Of a stretch of 64,000 nt of DNA, positions 1-10,165 are shown piece after piece (the stretch's first letter is position 1; the number at the start of each line of letters is the position of its first letter). A program made the translations under genes and the position numbers. This DNA comes from Flavobacterium sp. CYK-55. GTDB taxonomy: Bacteria; Bacteroidota; Bacteroidia; Flavobacteriales; Flavobacteriaceae. Under the pieces are notes generated by a model. The model saw only the letters and a program-made list of their open reading frames with translations. It was not told where the DNA came from and did not search any database. Where the stretch lies: the NCBI RefSeq assembly GCF_018413465.1, contig NZ_JAHCDK010000001.1, positions 124,001 to 188,000 of the forward strand, read 5' to 3'.

Positions 1-35
1 ATTTTTTTTACGCAAAAATGTCAGTTTTTAGGCCA

Positions 36-51
36 TGGCACAATTTCTGAC
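36..51 (+). promoter_or_regulatory. possible sigma-54-like promoter of groESL
   Basis: TGGCACA sits about 45-60 bp upstream of the groES start, and GG is followed 10 bp later by GA. Sigma-54 promoters have GG-N10-GC (TGGCAC-N5-TTGC), so the -24 half matches well and the -12 half is imperfect. GTCAG (20-24) and CTGAC (47-51) form a short inverted repeat around it. No CIRCE element is seen. The assignment is inference from the motif only. Confidence 0.3.
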
Positions 52-95
52 CGGCGCGCGCCAAACATTATAATAACACATAAAAATATTCACTT

Positions 96-2032
<1,937 letters not shown>

Positions 2033-2052
2033 TCATTTCAAATACTAAAAAT

Positions 2053-2087
2053 AAAAAACCCGAAGTTGAATGCTTCGGGTTTTTTTA
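2053..2087. terminator. bidirectional rho-independent terminator (groEL / dedA)
   Basis: AACCCGAAG and CTTCGGGTT form a perfect stem around a short loop. It is flanked by A6 on the left and T7 on the right, so it can stop transcripts from both directions. It separates the convergent groEL and DedA genes. Confidence 0.9.
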
Positions 2088-2091
2088 ATGT

Positions 2092-2772
2092 TTATTCGGC
2101 TTTAGCCTTAGGTTTTTTGAAAAGCTTCATCAAAACCGGAAAAGTAGAGATTATGATGATTCCGATGACAATCCATTCAATATGGTGTTTGAGATCAATC
2201 CCGTATCCTAAAAACATCCCGTATAAATAATGCCCGGAGAAAATCAAGGTAAAAGACCATAAAAACGAACTCAGAACATTAAAGAACATAAACTTCTTTT
2301 TGTCCATTGAGACGATTCCGGCCACAATGGGCGCAAAGGTTCTGAAAATGGGTAAAAAACGCGCAAAGATGATGGCTTTTCCGCCATATTTTTCAAAAAA
2401 ATCTTTAGACTGAAACAAGTACTTTTTCTTAAACCAAAACGTATCTTCTTTTTTGAACAGATAATACCCACTTTTGGCACCAAACCAATATCCGGCCATG
2501 TTTCCTAAAACTCCAGCCAGTGCAATGAGTGTTGATAGAATGGTCACATTCATAAAATCGCCACCAATATAAGCGACATTTTCAACCAAATCACGACTGT
2601 AAATTCCTGAGAGAAATAAGAGACTGTCACCGGGCAAAAAGAATCCGGCAAACAAACCCGTCTCGGCAAAAACAATGAACAAAACAATAAACAAACCCAA
2701 TTGAACTCCGGCCAATTCAAAGGTAATGTAGAATTCCGGATTGAGTAATTGTGTCCATTCAAATTGATTCAT
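2092..2772 (-). CDS. DedA family (SNARE-associated/VTT) membrane protein
   Basis: This 226-residue protein belongs to the DedA family of inner-membrane proteins. Some members are implicated in undecaprenyl-phosphate or phospholipid flipping and membrane homeostasis. Visible family signatures are FLPGDSLL near residue 47 and FARFLPIFRTFAPIVAG around residues 136-152, where the arginines are the conserved functional positions. Hydrophobic segments cover most of the chain, and the C-terminus is lysine-rich and cytosolic-looking. It is a single gene converging on groEL. The exact substrate cannot be told from sequence. Confidence 0.88.
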   Translation of the reverse strand: MNQFEWTQLLNPEFYITFELAGVQLGLFIVLFIVFAETGLFAGFFLPGDSLLFLSGIYSRDLVENVAYIGGDFMNVTILSTLIALAGVLGNMAGYWFGAKSGYYLFKKEDTFWFKKKYLFQSKDFFEKYGGKAIIFARFLPIFRTFAPIVAGIVSMDKKKFMFFNVLSSFLWSFTLIFSGHYLYGMFLGYGIDLKHHIEWIVIGIIIISTFPVLMKLFKKPKAKAE

Positions 2773-2864
2773 CTTTTTGGTTTTATTTTAGAGTTCGTGA
2801 AAGTAAGAATAATTTAAGTTTCGCACAATTTATCGTACGACTTTAAAGCAATCTTAACGCTTGG

Positions 2865-3203
2865 TTATTGGCGTTCGTATTTGCAGCAACTATGCAAATT
2901 TTCATAAACAGAATCCTCCGCCTTGACTTCTTCAGAATCATGACCCACAGCAGCAATGGCTTTTTTGACAGCAAACAACGTGGTTTTTTCTTCATTAATA
3001 ATCAAAGTCAATTCATGCGTATTCATATCCCAACTGGCCGATTTAACGCCCGAAACACTTAGTGCCGCTTTTTCAATGCGTTTTTTACAAGTTTCACAAT
3101 TGCCGTTGACCTCAATAGTATATTGAGCATTTTTGTTTTTGATTTGTGCTTGAACTCCCGTCAAAGTGAGCATCAAGCAAAAAGTCATCAATAGTGTTTT
3201 CAT
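2865..3203 (-). CDS. secreted heavy-metal-associated (HMA) domain protein
   Basis: The first 19 or so of 112 residues form a signal peptide ending VQAQ, followed by one HMA ferredoxin-like domain. The metal site is CETC (C36, C39) in the context GNCETCKKRI, which resembles the GMTCxxC of copper chaperones. A second Cys pair lies near the C-terminus (SCCK). It is the last gene of a reverse-strand unit behind a HYC_CC_PP protein and a TonB-dependent receptor, 19 bp after the receptor. The location and motif suggest periplasmic copper or other soft-metal binding. The metal itself is inference. Confidence 0.82.
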   Translation of the reverse strand: MKTLLMTFCLMLTLTGVQAQIKNKNAQYTIEVNGNCETCKKRIEKAALSVSGVKSASWDMNTHELTLIINEEKTTLFAVKKAIAAVGHDSEEVKAEDSVYENLHSCCKYERQ

Positions 3204-3222
3204 AATGTATAATTTTTAAAGT

Positions 3223-5235
3223 TTATTTTATTTTGAACCGAAGCCCGGCATAGTACATTTGCCCATAAATAGGTGCGTAAACAATAGATGCATCAAAAGT
3301 ATTTCCAAACGGATTTTGCGCACCCAAAACGGCTTTTTGCTGTTTGTAATTAGTTAGATTTTCTGCGCCAACATATACCTCAAAAACTGATGAAAAAGTC
3401 CTGGTTATTTGTGCATTGATTACCGAAAAACCATTCACCTGAACCGGAAGTTGATCTGCAGCAGGATTTGAACCTGTATAAGGCAATTTTTGAGGCCCGA
3501 GCCAATTGAGCGTAGCATCGAACTTCCATTGGCGGCCTTTTTCAACAATATGCGTTGCATAAGCCAAATTAACAAAAAACCGATGCTTGGCCTGAAGCGG
3601 TCTTTGAGCCCTACCTGACCAATAATCGGTCTGAATATCATAGTATTTGTAGGCAGCTCGAAGATCAAAATGTTTTTTGAGTTCTAGGTTAAAATCAAAC
3701 TGAAAACTATGGGCAAATGAAGCTCCTTTGAGGTTATAAAGCAATACTTGCTGTGAATCGGAGTATAAATCAACTACAACTTGTTGGGTAAAATCTGTTC
3801 TGTAAAAATCGAGGTTGACATCAGCTTTTTTACCGAATAAAGTAAAGGCTTGTTGAAAACTCAAACCGTAATTCCAAGCAATTTCAGGATCTAAACCATA
3901 AATATTTCCGTGGTGGTCAACTAAAGAAAATGAGCGATTGCTGGCCATGAGGTTTTGATTTTCGGCAAAAACATTGGCGGCTCTTTTTCCGCGACCGGCA
4001 GATAATCGCAAAGTAGCTTTTTCCCAAGGTTGATAACGCAAATGCAAACGCGGTGTAGCAAAAGCACCTAATCGATTTTGGTAATCAAAACGCCCGCCCA
4101 AAACCAAACTGAAATTGTCGGCATTGTCATAAGTATATTCAAAGAAAATACCGGCAGAATTATCGGTTCGGCTCAAATCGGCACTTTGCCATAACTCATC
4201 GTAAACATCGGCTGTAAAATTAAAACCGGTGGCAAACTTATTTTTAGTGTTGTTGATGATGGAGTTAAAAATCAAATTTGAATAATAGCTGCGCTGACGG
4301 ATGTTATAAGTATTCAATCCAAAATACGATTGCTGGTTGTGATGGCTCAAGGCATTCTGAAAACCGATGCTTTGAAACGGCATATCTTTAAAAACATAAC
4401 CTATTTTGGTGGCTATATCAAATCGTTCTGTATTGATTTCTGAACCCCAATAGCGCTTGCTGCCAACATGTTGCGTTCTGTCAAAAAGCGTTTGTCCGGC
4501 CAGTTTATTGTCGCGCATGAATTTGGCGGTAATAAAAGCTACCCAACCCGTTTGGCTATTGGCATATTGCCAGCGATTGACTAGGTTAACTTGTTTGCTC
4601 AACGGATTATCCAGAAAACCATCATGGTTCATGTCGTTTTTGGCCTGACGCATATTGCCATGCCAATACAAACTAGTTGCCCATTTTTCGTTGAACTTAT
4701 GATTGAAATGTGTATTGAGTTCAAAGCGTGCATCGGTTGAACCGTATAAATTAAGATAAAACGGAATGTCTTTGAGTGGTTTAATGAGTTCGGTATTAAT
4801 CTGGCCCGAAATACTTTCATAGCCATTAACCACCGAACCGGCTCCTTTGGTAATTTGAATGCTTTCAACCCAAGTTCCTGGGGTAAATGACAATCCATAA
4901 GCCTGTGAAGCGCCCCGCACCGAAGGAATATTTTCTTCAGAGATGAGCAAATACGGACTCGTCAGCCCCAACATTTTGATTTGTTTGGTTCCGGTAAGCG
5001 CGTCTGCAAAATTGACATCAATGGCCGGATTGGTTTCAAAGCTCTCGGCCAGATTGCAACAAGCTGCTTTGAGTAATTCTTTGCTGCTCATCACCATGGC
5101 ATTTTGGGTGAGGCGATTTGATTTTTGAAGGCTTTTGCGTGAGTTTTCGATTTGGACATTCTTGAGCGTATCTTGCGCAAAAACAGATATCGATATTAAA
5201 CCTAGCCACAAAAGCAGTGAGGTTTTTAAATACAT
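3223..5235 (-). CDS. TonB-dependent receptor, probably metal-related
   Basis: About 670 residues from the chosen start encode an outer-membrane TonB-dependent transporter. A signal peptide (MYLKTSLLLWLGLISISVFAQ) precedes a plug domain at roughly residues 45-160 and a 22-strand-type barrel ending in aromatic-rich YYAGLRFKIK. The more upstream ATG (5259) would add eight residues before the signal peptide, so the internal ATG is preferred. It lacks the carboxypeptidase-like N-terminal domain common in Bacteroidota receptors. The plug carries a conspicuous ACCNLAESFETNPAIDV segment with two adjacent cysteines. Flanking Cys-rich and HMA proteins suggest uptake of copper or a related ligand, which is inference. 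Confidence 0.88.
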   Translation of the reverse strand: MYLKTSLLLWLGLISISVFAQDTLKNVQIENSRKSLQKSNRLTQNAMVMSSKELLKAACCNLAESFETNPAIDVNFADALTGTKQIKMLGLTSPYLLISEENIPSVRGASQAYGLSFTPGTWVESIQITKGAGSVVNGYESISGQINTELIKPLKDIPFYLNLYGSTDARFELNTHFNHKFNEKWATSLYWHGNMRQAKNDMNHDGFLDNPLSKQVNLVNRWQYANSQTGWVAFITAKFMRDNKLAGQTLFDRTQHVGSKRYWGSEINTERFDIATKIGYVFKDMPFQSIGFQNALSHHNQQSYFGLNTYNIRQRSYYSNLIFNSIINNTKNKFATGFNFTADVYDELWQSADLSRTDNSAGIFFEYTYDNADNFSLVLGGRFDYQNRLGAFATPRLHLRYQPWEKATLRLSAGRGKRAANVFAENQNLMASNRSFSLVDHHGNIYGLDPEIAWNYGLSFQQAFTLFGKKADVNLDFYRTDFTQQVVVDLYSDSQQVLLYNLKGASFAHSFQFDFNLELKKHFDLRAAYKYYDIQTDYWSGRAQRPLQAKHRFFVNLAYATHIVEKGRQWKFDATLNWLGPQKLPYTGSNPAADQLPVQVNGFSVINAQITRTFSSVFEVYVGAENLTNYKQQKAVLGAQNPFGNTFDASIVYAPIYGQMYYAGLRFKIK

Positions 5236-5286
5236 AAAAAGGTTGATAATGTGAAACAATCAGGTGAATCCTGCTGAAAAACACTA

Positions 5287-5691
5287 TCAGACCTCGTAGA
5301 ATATATATTGAGAATAAAGCCGATACAACGGCGGACCGTTGGCATCGCAGTAATGTGCTAAAAAAGGATTGCTCTGACGTATGGCAATTGAGGCAACATA
5401 TACCGTTTGCACAACTAACGGGGCAACAAAATCAATGGCTGATAATGAAAAAGATTTCTGAAGTTGACTGTCAGTTTTTTTCTGCAACAGCACTTTTTTG
5501 TTCTTGCAACATGAAGAACTTTCTTCTTTCATTCCGCAGCAAGATTTATCCTTTTGGGGTTTTGAAAAAGAAGTTGAGAAATCAATCGAGCGAACCTGAC
5601 CCCCGCAATAATGCAAATTCATGGTTAATCCAAATTGGGAAACCAAGAGCATCAGACTGAGCCATAAACTCATTTGTTTTTGAAATCTCAT
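5287..5691 (-). CDS. HYC_CC_PP family small Cys-rich protein
   Basis: This 134-residue protein has an N-terminal hydrophobic signal segment and the three signatures of the HYC_CC_PP family. LHYCGG is near residue 27, paired cysteines (SCCG, SSCCKNK) near residues 51-63, and NGPPLYRLY close to the C-terminus. The spaced Cys and His residues look like a metal-binding surface, although no function is established. It is the first gene of a unit with the TonB-dependent receptor and HMA protein. The -7 box ends four bases before the ATG, so the transcript would be nearly leaderless. Confidence 0.8.
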   Translation of the reverse strand: MRFQKQMSLWLSLMLLVSQFGLTMNLHYCGGQVRSIDFSTSFSKPQKDKSCCGMKEESSSCCKNKKVLLQKKTDSQLQKSFSLSAIDFVAPLVVQTVYVASIAIRQSNPFLAHYCDANGPPLYRLYSQYIFYEV

Positions 5692-5695
5692 GGCG

Positions 5696-5703
5696 CAAAA
5701 GTA
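5696..5703 (-). promoter_or_regulatory. -7 box of the HYC/TonB/HMA unit
   Basis: TACTTTTG on the reverse strand is an exact match to the Bacteroidota -7 consensus TAnnTTTG. It lies only four bases upstream of the start codon, so transcription should begin at or within a few bases of the ATG. Confidence 0.65.
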
Positions 5704-5743
5704 AAATTTCTCATCAGAATAAAAACCAATAATTTGTTAAAAA

Positions 5744-7099
5744 TCAAAGCTCTACTATTTGCCCCATTCGAGCTACGCCACAATCAAAACCGTATTTTTC
5801 TTGAATTTTTATGCGCAATTCATCAGCAGCTTGATTCTCGCCGTGTACCAAAAATACTTTTTGAGGTTGGGTTTTGAGTTCAGACAACCAATTGAGCAAA
5901 TCCGCTTGGTCTGCGTGGGCCGAAAGCCCTTGAATTTCTTGAATATGAGCGCGCACTTGATAATATTTCCCGCGGATTTTAATTTCCTGTGCTCCTTCGA
6001 GCAACTTCCTACCTCGTGTTCCTTCGGCTTGATAACCAATGATGACTATGGTGGTTTCTGGTCTTTCGAGATATCGCTCCAAATAAGTCAAAACGCGTCC
6101 ACCGGTAAGCATGCCACTAGCCGCTATTACCACTTTGGGTTGATGGTCAAAAACAGCTTGTATGGTTTGTTCATAATCTGATATAAACTGAAACGATTGG
6201 CACATTTCACGACAATCATTTTCTGAAAGTTTATGCCATGAGCGATTGTTCATAAAAACATCCAAAACATTAATGCCCATAGGCGTATCAATAATAAAAG
6301 GAATATCTGGAATCCTATCTGTTTTTCTGAGCTGCCAAAGCAAATACATGACACTCTGAGCGCGTTCAACGGCAAAACTTGGGATGATTACTGTTCCGCC
6401 TCTATCAAAAGTATTGTTGATATAAGCTTCAAGTTCGACAAGAACATCAGAGTCCGGGTGTAAACGGTTGCCATAAGTACTTTCAAGAAAAACATAGTCT
6501 GCTTTTTGAGGTTTGGTTGGAGCAAACATAAGTACATCATTATCACGACCAATATCGCCAGAGAAAACCAATGTTTTGTTTTCAAGCTCTAGAGCAATGC
6601 TGCAAGCGCCCAATATGTGCCCGGCATTGGTAAAAACCGCTGAGATTTCTGCATCTAAAACCAATGGTTCATTAGGTTTGACGATTCTGAATTTTGAAAA
6701 AACAGCTTCAGCTTGGGCTACATTATACAAAGGTTCAGCAACTTCATGCTTTGAATAATGCTCTTTATTGGCTTGATCAGCTTCTTCCTCTTGAATTTTG
6801 GCGCTGTCGAGCAAAATGAGTTTGGCAATGGCCGCAGTTGGCGATGTGCAATATATCTTTCCTGAAAAGCCTTGGTGCACCAATCGCGGAAGCCATCCGC
6901 AATGATCTAAATGTCCGTGGGTGAGTAAAACACAATCAATCGTTGAAGGCAAAACAGGCAATGGTTCCCAATTGAGTTCGCGAAGTGATTTAATACCTTG
7001 ATATTGTCCGCAATCAACTAAGATGCGCAGACCGTTGCTTTCGATAAGGGTTTTAGAACCGGTAACCGCTCCGGCTCCGCCCATGAATTGAATTTTCAT
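5744..7099 (-). CDS. MBL-fold beta-CASP RNase (RNA-specificity metallo-hydrolase)
   Basis: This 451-residue protein has a metallo-beta-lactamase core with the zinc motif HGHLDH (H61, H63, D65, H66) and later ligands such as GDIG and the terminal VHGE. A beta-CASP insertion (about 190-370) and a C-terminal RMMBL segment (LSAHADQADLL) are also visible. The family includes bacterial and archaeal homologues of CPSF73/Ysh1 that act on RNA. The gene begins 3 bp after the stop of the ATP-cone nuclease-like gene, so the two are translated from one message. Which RNA it cuts is unknown. Confidence 0.88.
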   Translation of the reverse strand: MKIQFMGGAGAVTGSKTLIESNGLRILVDCGQYQGIKSLRELNWEPLPVLPSTIDCVLLTHGHLDHCGWLPRLVHQGFSGKIYCTSPTAAIAKLILLDSAKIQEEEADQANKEHYSKHEVAEPLYNVAQAEAVFSKFRIVKPNEPLVLDAEISAVFTNAGHILGACSIALELENKTLVFSGDIGRDNDVLMFAPTKPQKADYVFLESTYGNRLHPDSDVLVELEAYINNTFDRGGTVIIPSFAVERAQSVMYLLWQLRKTDRIPDIPFIIDTPMGINVLDVFMNNRSWHKLSENDCREMCQSFQFISDYEQTIQAVFDHQPKVVIAASGMLTGGRVLTYLERYLERPETTIVIIGYQAEGTRGRKLLEGAQEIKIRGKYYQVRAHIQEIQGLSAHADQADLLNWLSELKTQPQKVFLVHGENQAADELRIKIQEKYGFDCGVARMGQIVEL

Positions 7100-7102
7100 A
7101 AT

Positions 7103-7936
7103 TTACAGTTGTTGTTGACAAAGCTCACGGGCTTCTTTGAGAATATTTTTAATTCGATTGGCACTCAAATGAATATCATCAAGTGCCGATGTTTGATGTA
7201 AAAGCTCTTTGACCAATATGATGTTTTGCTCCATGAGTTGATTTTTTTCATTCAAAGTCAAAGTCGTTAAACAAGTTATCGGATACAGATTATCGGCATC
7301 AATTTTATCGCGCAAATTGCTTTTTTCAGGATAATCCCAACTGAGTAAATGAAGACCTGAGCAGCGTCCGAATCTGAGCGCGTCAGAACTAAATCGATTA
7401 TTGGTTACAATCCAACAATGATGAATTTGACACAAAGCATCAAATAATAAATGTTCTTGATTTTTTAAATCATTAAACCGAGAAAGTATATACATAGGCA
7501 CTTTGACATCGGTAACAGATTCGCGTTGGGCATGAAATTTACATTCAATCATGGCGCATTGATCTTGTTTTTTGACCACCACATCAATTTCATGCGAAAC
7601 ACATTTCCCTGCCAATATTAAATTAGTTTGGGTTTGAAAACCTTCGGCTGAAAAAAGTCTGGCTATATATTTTTCAAAAAAGAAACCTGCCGGGCCTAAT
7701 TGCTCAATTGCTTGTCTGAGATTGTAACGAGCTGCGTGTGAATGTGATTTTTTTTTGAGTAAAGCAATCGCCGTTTTATAGATTTGTCGCGTAGATATTC
7801 CTTCAAATATTTGATTTTGAATTTGCTGAAGAATTCTGCTCACCGTGGTTTGATCTGCCCCAGATTTCACAAGAGAGTTTTGAAGTTTTCTGGCATCAAA
7901 CTCAACCAATTCTCCAGAGTTTTTTTGAATTTTCAT
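7103..7936 (-). CDS. ATP-cone plus PD-(D/E)XK nuclease-like fusion protein
   Basis: Residues 1 to about 85 look like an ATP-cone, the nucleotide-sensing domain of ribonucleotide reductases and NrdR (VEFDARKL near the start, then the helical tail). Residues 86-200 resemble the Mrr-like restriction-endonuclease fold, with candidate PD-(D/E)XK residues E116/D118 in HEIDVVV and E131/K133 in IECKFH. The C-terminal 70 residues are helical and unassigned. It lies immediately upstream of the beta-CASP RNase gene, 3 bp apart. A nucleotide-regulated nuclease acting with an RNase is plausible but inferred. No methylase or other restriction gene is nearby. Confidence 0.75.
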   Translation of the reverse strand: MKIQKNSGELVEFDARKLQNSLVKSGADQTTVSRILQQIQNQIFEGISTRQIYKTAIALLKKKSHSHAARYNLRQAIEQLGPAGFFFEKYIARLFSAEGFQTQTNLILAGKCVSHEIDVVVKKQDQCAMIECKFHAQRESVTDVKVPMYILSRFNDLKNQEHLLFDALCQIHHCWIVTNNRFSSDALRFGRCSGLHLLSWDYPEKSNLRDKIDADNLYPITCLTTLTLNEKNQLMEQNIILVKELLHQTSALDDIHLSANRIKNILKEARELCQQQL

Positions 7937-8002
7937 GGTATAAATCTCATTTGCTTAAAATTAGTGATTTTAAACTAAAATAAGATTTTTCTGTAGTTAT
8001 TT

Positions 8003-8018
8003 TTAGGGGTTCCCCTAA
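8003..8018. promoter_or_regulatory. palindromic candidate operator TTAGGGG-TT-CCCCTAA
   Basis: Two perfect 7-bp arms are separated by 2 bp, 60 bp upstream of the unknown gene that starts the signalling unit. The symmetry and position suit a binding site for a dimeric regulator, perhaps the LuxR-type protein encoded in the same unit. It lacks a T-tract, so it is unlikely to be a terminator. Assignment is inference. Confidence 0.45.
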
Positions 8019-8077
8019 TGCCTATTTCGATTTGTTTTGTGAAATTGCAGTATTAACCTATTAAAATATTTTTAGCT

Positions 8078-8689
8078 ATGGAAATTTTTGCCAGCAGTCA
8101 GAACTTTGAAAAATTTGGAATTGACCAACAAGAATGGGAAATTGAAAACGAGAACTACATTATTAACATTGATCCTCCCTCACCCAAGATTGGCTATACC
8201 CTATATACAATTATGTTGGTTGATTCAGATTTTGACAATCCTCCATCATGGCTTAAAACCAATTCTGATTTTATTGACTACACACTATCTTCTGAAAATA
8301 TTGAAAATCAACATCTTATTAGAGATCATCAAATAAACGCTGCCATTGACAATTTAATCAGCGAAGGAGCATCAATCAACATAACGGGAGCCAACTTAAT
8401 CAGCCAAAACTGTAGCTTTGACAACAAAAGCTATCAAGAGTATATGTCGTTTGCAATTGATGGAAACAGTTTAAGCATAGACATAGTCAGTAATTTTGAA
8501 CGTGGAATAAATTGTTTTTCATACCCTCTTTTTTGGGCCATCAAAAACAACAACAATGAAAAGAATATTCAAAATTGTATTTTTAATTTTGTTCAAATTG
8601 CCATTGATGGTAATGTAACTGTAGCTTTTAAGCTAAATTTTCAGGGTGGAAATGCAAAGTATTATGATTTTACAAACCATCCTATGTAA
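8078..8689 (+). CDS. hypothetical protein, first gene of a two-component unit
   Basis: I do not recognise this 203-residue protein. It has no signal peptide or membrane segment and is acidic and Asn/Ile-rich, with alternating hydrophobic residues suggesting a mostly beta fold. The stretches FAIDGNSLSIDIV and VQIAIDGNVTVAF look like strands of a sandwich. It lies 23 bp before a membrane protein and a histidine kinase/response regulator pair on the same strand, so it is probably co-expressed with them. It could be a target or accessory of that system. Base composition here is more AT-rich than in the neighbouring housekeeping genes. Confidence 0.6.
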   Translation: MEIFASSQNFEKFGIDQQEWEIENENYIINIDPPSPKIGYTLYTIMLVDSDFDNPPSWLKTNSDFIDYTLSSENIENQHLIRDHQINAAIDNLISEGASINITGANLISQNCSFDNKSYQEYMSFAIDGNSLSIDIVSNFERGINCFSYPLFWAIKNNNNEKNIQNCIFNFVQIAIDGNVTVAFKLNFQGGNAKYYDFTNHPM

Positions 8690-8712
8690 TTTAAAAATCC
8701 AATCCATTAAAA

Positions 8713-9378
8713 GTGTACCATTTAAACATTACAGATTTTTTTAACCGAATAAACCCGGTTCAAATATTCATTTTAGCAACTTTTTTAAATGGGGTTTTTA
8801 ATCTAAAATGGCAAAATAAACAACATTTCTTTTTATTGTTAGTTTTATTTGAAGGCCTGATTACTGAGGTTTTTTCAGTAACTCTTAGGTGTTTGAAAAT
8901 GCATTTACTTTTATTGTATTCTATTAGTTTTATATTCTATCATTTAATCTGGTTATTGATTATCACAAATACAAACGAATTGAAAAGTTGGCGAAAAATT
9001 ATTCTTTCCAGTTTTATCACTTTTGGAATTGTCAATCTTTTTTTTATCGAAAAAACCGGACTAAATAATTTAACATTTATCGTGGGCGCATTAATTTACA
9101 TTAGCCTCTTTTTGTACTTCAGTTATCATCAACTCAACCAAGAAAACTTATCTTATTTTACTAAAAACGAATACCTTCTGCTCTTTATTCCCATTATTTT
9201 CTTTTTTGGTTATAGTTTTATGTTTGGTTTTAGAAACTCTGATATCATACATGTTATCATTTACAAGAATATTGACTTGTATATTTTTGTGGGATATTTC
9301 GGCAACATCGTTTATTATTCACTCGCCAATTTATACATTTACAAAGAGAGAAAATCATCTGTAAACCATGAACACTAA
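8713..9378 (+). CDS. multi-pass membrane protein, likely split sensor module
   Basis: This 221-residue protein has about seven hydrophobic segments and short loops, and ends in a basic cytosolic tail (YIYKERKSS). No in-frame ATG lies in the first part, so GTG is taken as start. It overlaps the downstream histidine kinase start by 11 bp, indicating translational coupling. The layout resembles the 7TM sensor modules often fused to histidine kinases, here encoded as a separate protein. Function as the signal-receiving partner of the kinase is inference. I recognise no family. Confidence 0.6.
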   Translation: MYHLNITDFFNRINPVQIFILATFLNGVFNLKWQNKQHFFLLLVLFEGLITEVFSVTLRCLKMHLLLLYSISFIFYHLIWLLIITNTNELKSWRKIILSSFITFGIVNLFFIEKTGLNNLTFIVGALIYISLFLYFSYHQLNQENLSYFTKNEYLLLFIPIIFFFGYSFMFGFRNSDIIHVIIYKNIDLYIFVGYFGNIVYYSLANLYIYKERKSSVNHEH

Positions 9379-10132
9379 CATAGCATTTGGAGTCATTATT
9401 AGTTTTTTGTTTATCTGTTTGATTGTTCTTTTTTGCATTGTAATCATCAAGCTTTACATCCAAAAAATAAAAAAATACAATGCTGTACTGTATGAAAATG
9501 AAATTACTTTTCAGAAAACACTCAACAGTGCGCTCCTAGAAAGTCAGGAACATTTGCTCAATAACATTTCGCAAGACATACACGACGATGCCGGTCAGCA
9601 GCTAACGGTGATTAATTTTCAACTTGAACATTTTAAACTTGATTGGCCCGATGCTTCAGCAGATTTGAAACCTGTATCAGAATCACTGACAAACTTGGCT
9701 GATACTTTGCGCAAAGTAAGTCATTCCTTAAACAATCAATGGCTGAGTCAAAATGGTTTAATAAAAGCCATTACTCAAGAGGTTGAACGCATTAAAAAAA
9801 ACAAATTCATCGAGATAAATTACGTTGAGCCAACATCTGTAAAATCTTTTAAGCCAGAAGAGCAAATTGTACTTTTTAGGATTTTTCAAGAATGTCTAAA
9901 CAATACTTTTAAGCATGCAAGAGCCAATCAAATAAGTATTGTAATAAGTCAAAACCCATTTAGTATTTCTATTCAAGATAACGGTGTTGGTTTTGACATT
10001 TCACAATTAAACGCTTCACAAGGAATCGGAATTGCCAATTGTCAGCAAAGAGCTAAAGTGATTAATTATCACTTTGACATTCAAAGTCAACCCAATCACG
10101 GAACCCAAATCATCCTTTATGAATTAACATAA
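9368..10132 (+). CDS. sensor histidine kinase (HisKA_3/NarX-type)
   Basis: This 254-residue kinase has one N-terminal membrane helix (about residues 8-30) and a short coiled linker. The HisKA_3 dimerisation segment carries phospho-acceptor H72 in IHDDAGQQL. An HATPase domain follows, with N-box around ECLNNTFKHA, G1 DNGVGFD and a GIGIAN lid. No periplasmic sensor domain is present, so sensing probably depends on the overlapping upstream membrane protein. The cognate regulator gene starts 33 bp downstream. Confidence 0.9.
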   Translation: MNTNIAFGVIISFLFICLIVLFCIVIIKLYIQKIKKYNAVLYENEITFQKTLNSALLESQEHLLNNISQDIHDDAGQQLTVINFQLEHFKLDWPDASADLKPVSESLTNLADTLRKVSHSLNNQWLSQNGLIKAITQEVERIKKNKFIEINYVEPTSVKSFKPEEQIVLFRIFQECLNNTFKHARANQISIVISQNPFSISIQDNGVGFDISQLNASQGIGIANCQQRAKVINYHFDIQSQPNHGTQIILYELT

Positions 10133-10165
10133 CAAAAAACAACCACCACTATCGAGCTGCATCAC

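Noticed and set aside
7103-7936. Restriction-modification system
   Set aside because: The PD-(D/E)XK-like protein has no methyltransferase or specificity gene nearby, and its partner is an RNase-type enzyme.
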